DNA of 5,042 nt from Methylococcaceae bacterium (GTDB lineage Bacteria; Pseudomonadota; Gammaproteobacteria; Methylococcales; Methylococcaceae), in NCBI GenBank assembly GCA_005792805.1, contig SXQV01000152.1:1-5042 (forward strand), read 5' to 3'. Under the pieces are notes generated by a model. The model worked only from the letters and a program-made list of their open reading frames with translations. It did not search any database and was not told the DNA's origin. A program made the position numbers and the translations under genes. This document shows, in pieces, positions 4,905 to 5,042 of the stretch. The stretch's first letter is position 1. Each line of letters starts with the position of its first letter.

Positions 4905-5042
4905 CTATGCAGGATACATGCCCTTCGGCAGATCATCCTCATAAGCACCAGACTGCGCCGACATGACCTTCGCCACGCAAGTTTTTACTCTCAAGATTTC
5001 CCATTCCACCGATGCGAAAAGTGTGGGATATGCCTCACTTCG
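4905..5042 (-). other. Open frame entering from the right edge, possible C-terminus of an upstream gene
   Basis: On the minus strand, 45 codons are open from the right edge to a TAG at 4905-4907. The frame encodes a mixed, protein-like sequence ending in YEDDLPKGMYPA. If real, it would be the end of a gene transcribed in the same direction as the TauE-cupredoxin gene, ending about 170 bp before its start. No family is recognised, and an open stretch of this length is expected by chance about one time in ten, so this is a weak call. Confidence 0.2.

Larger units (their letters stand above)
4734..5042. other. Gene-poor right flank
   Basis: Apart from the minus-strand leader ORF, its SD, the inverted repeat and the weak promoter, I see no supported gene in these 309 bases. 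Short frames run to the right edge on both strands. On the plus strand, a 25-codon ORF at 4889-4966, with a His-containing tail (HPHKH), ends in an ATGA overlap with an ATG at 4963 whose frame stays open to 5042. None has a recognisable domain. Confidence 0.5.

Noticed and set aside
1..5042. Insertion sequence, transposon ends or CRISPR array
   Set aside because: I see no transposase-like protein, no matching terminal inverted repeats at the window ends and no regularly spaced direct repeats.

Overview
The window holds two confident protein-coding genes and two gene-poor flanks. Moderately high GC (roughly 55-60% by eye), the gene families and Shine-Dalgarno (SD)-type start sites suggest a Gram-negative bacterium, probably a proteobacterium. 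No rRNA or other marker is present, so the genus cannot be named.

Layout. Bases 1-375 are a leader-like region with no convincing gene. It contains a run of short GC-rich hairpins (154-237) and a weakly supported 80-codon open frame (134-376). That frame overlaps the next gene's start by one base (TGATG). A predicted hairpin (342-373) would pair with that gene's SD. Bases 376-3513 (+) encode a complete 1045-residue inner-membrane RND pump of the heavy-metal-efflux (HME, CzcA/CusA-like) branch. Bases 3498-4733 (-) encode a polytopic TauE/SafE-like (COG2836/DsbD_2-type) membrane protein fused to a C-terminal cupredoxin-like domain. It converges on the pump gene and overlaps it by 16 bp. Bases 4734-5042 are mostly non-coding. 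They contain a candidate 32-residue leader peptide on the minus strand with a strong SD, a perfect 7-bp inverted repeat, and short open frames running off the right edge.

Function. Both genes fit metal or copper handling. The pump would drive proton-coupled export of metal ions from the periplasm or cytoplasm through a tripartite complex, but no periplasmic adaptor or outer-membrane channel gene is in view. The membrane-cupredoxin fusion is of a kind linked to copper trafficking and cytochrome oxidase assembly. Judged against remembered CusA, the pump lacks the Cu(I)/Ag(I) methionine triad, so its substrate is more likely divalent or untested.

The most notable pattern is that both genes have the same apparent 5' architecture: a short upstream ORF that stops at or just before a possible start codon, and an mRNA stem that would cover an SD. 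This is inferred from sequence alone and could be coincidence. I found no CRISPR array, tRNA, rRNA, insertion sequence or clearly new multi-gene system.
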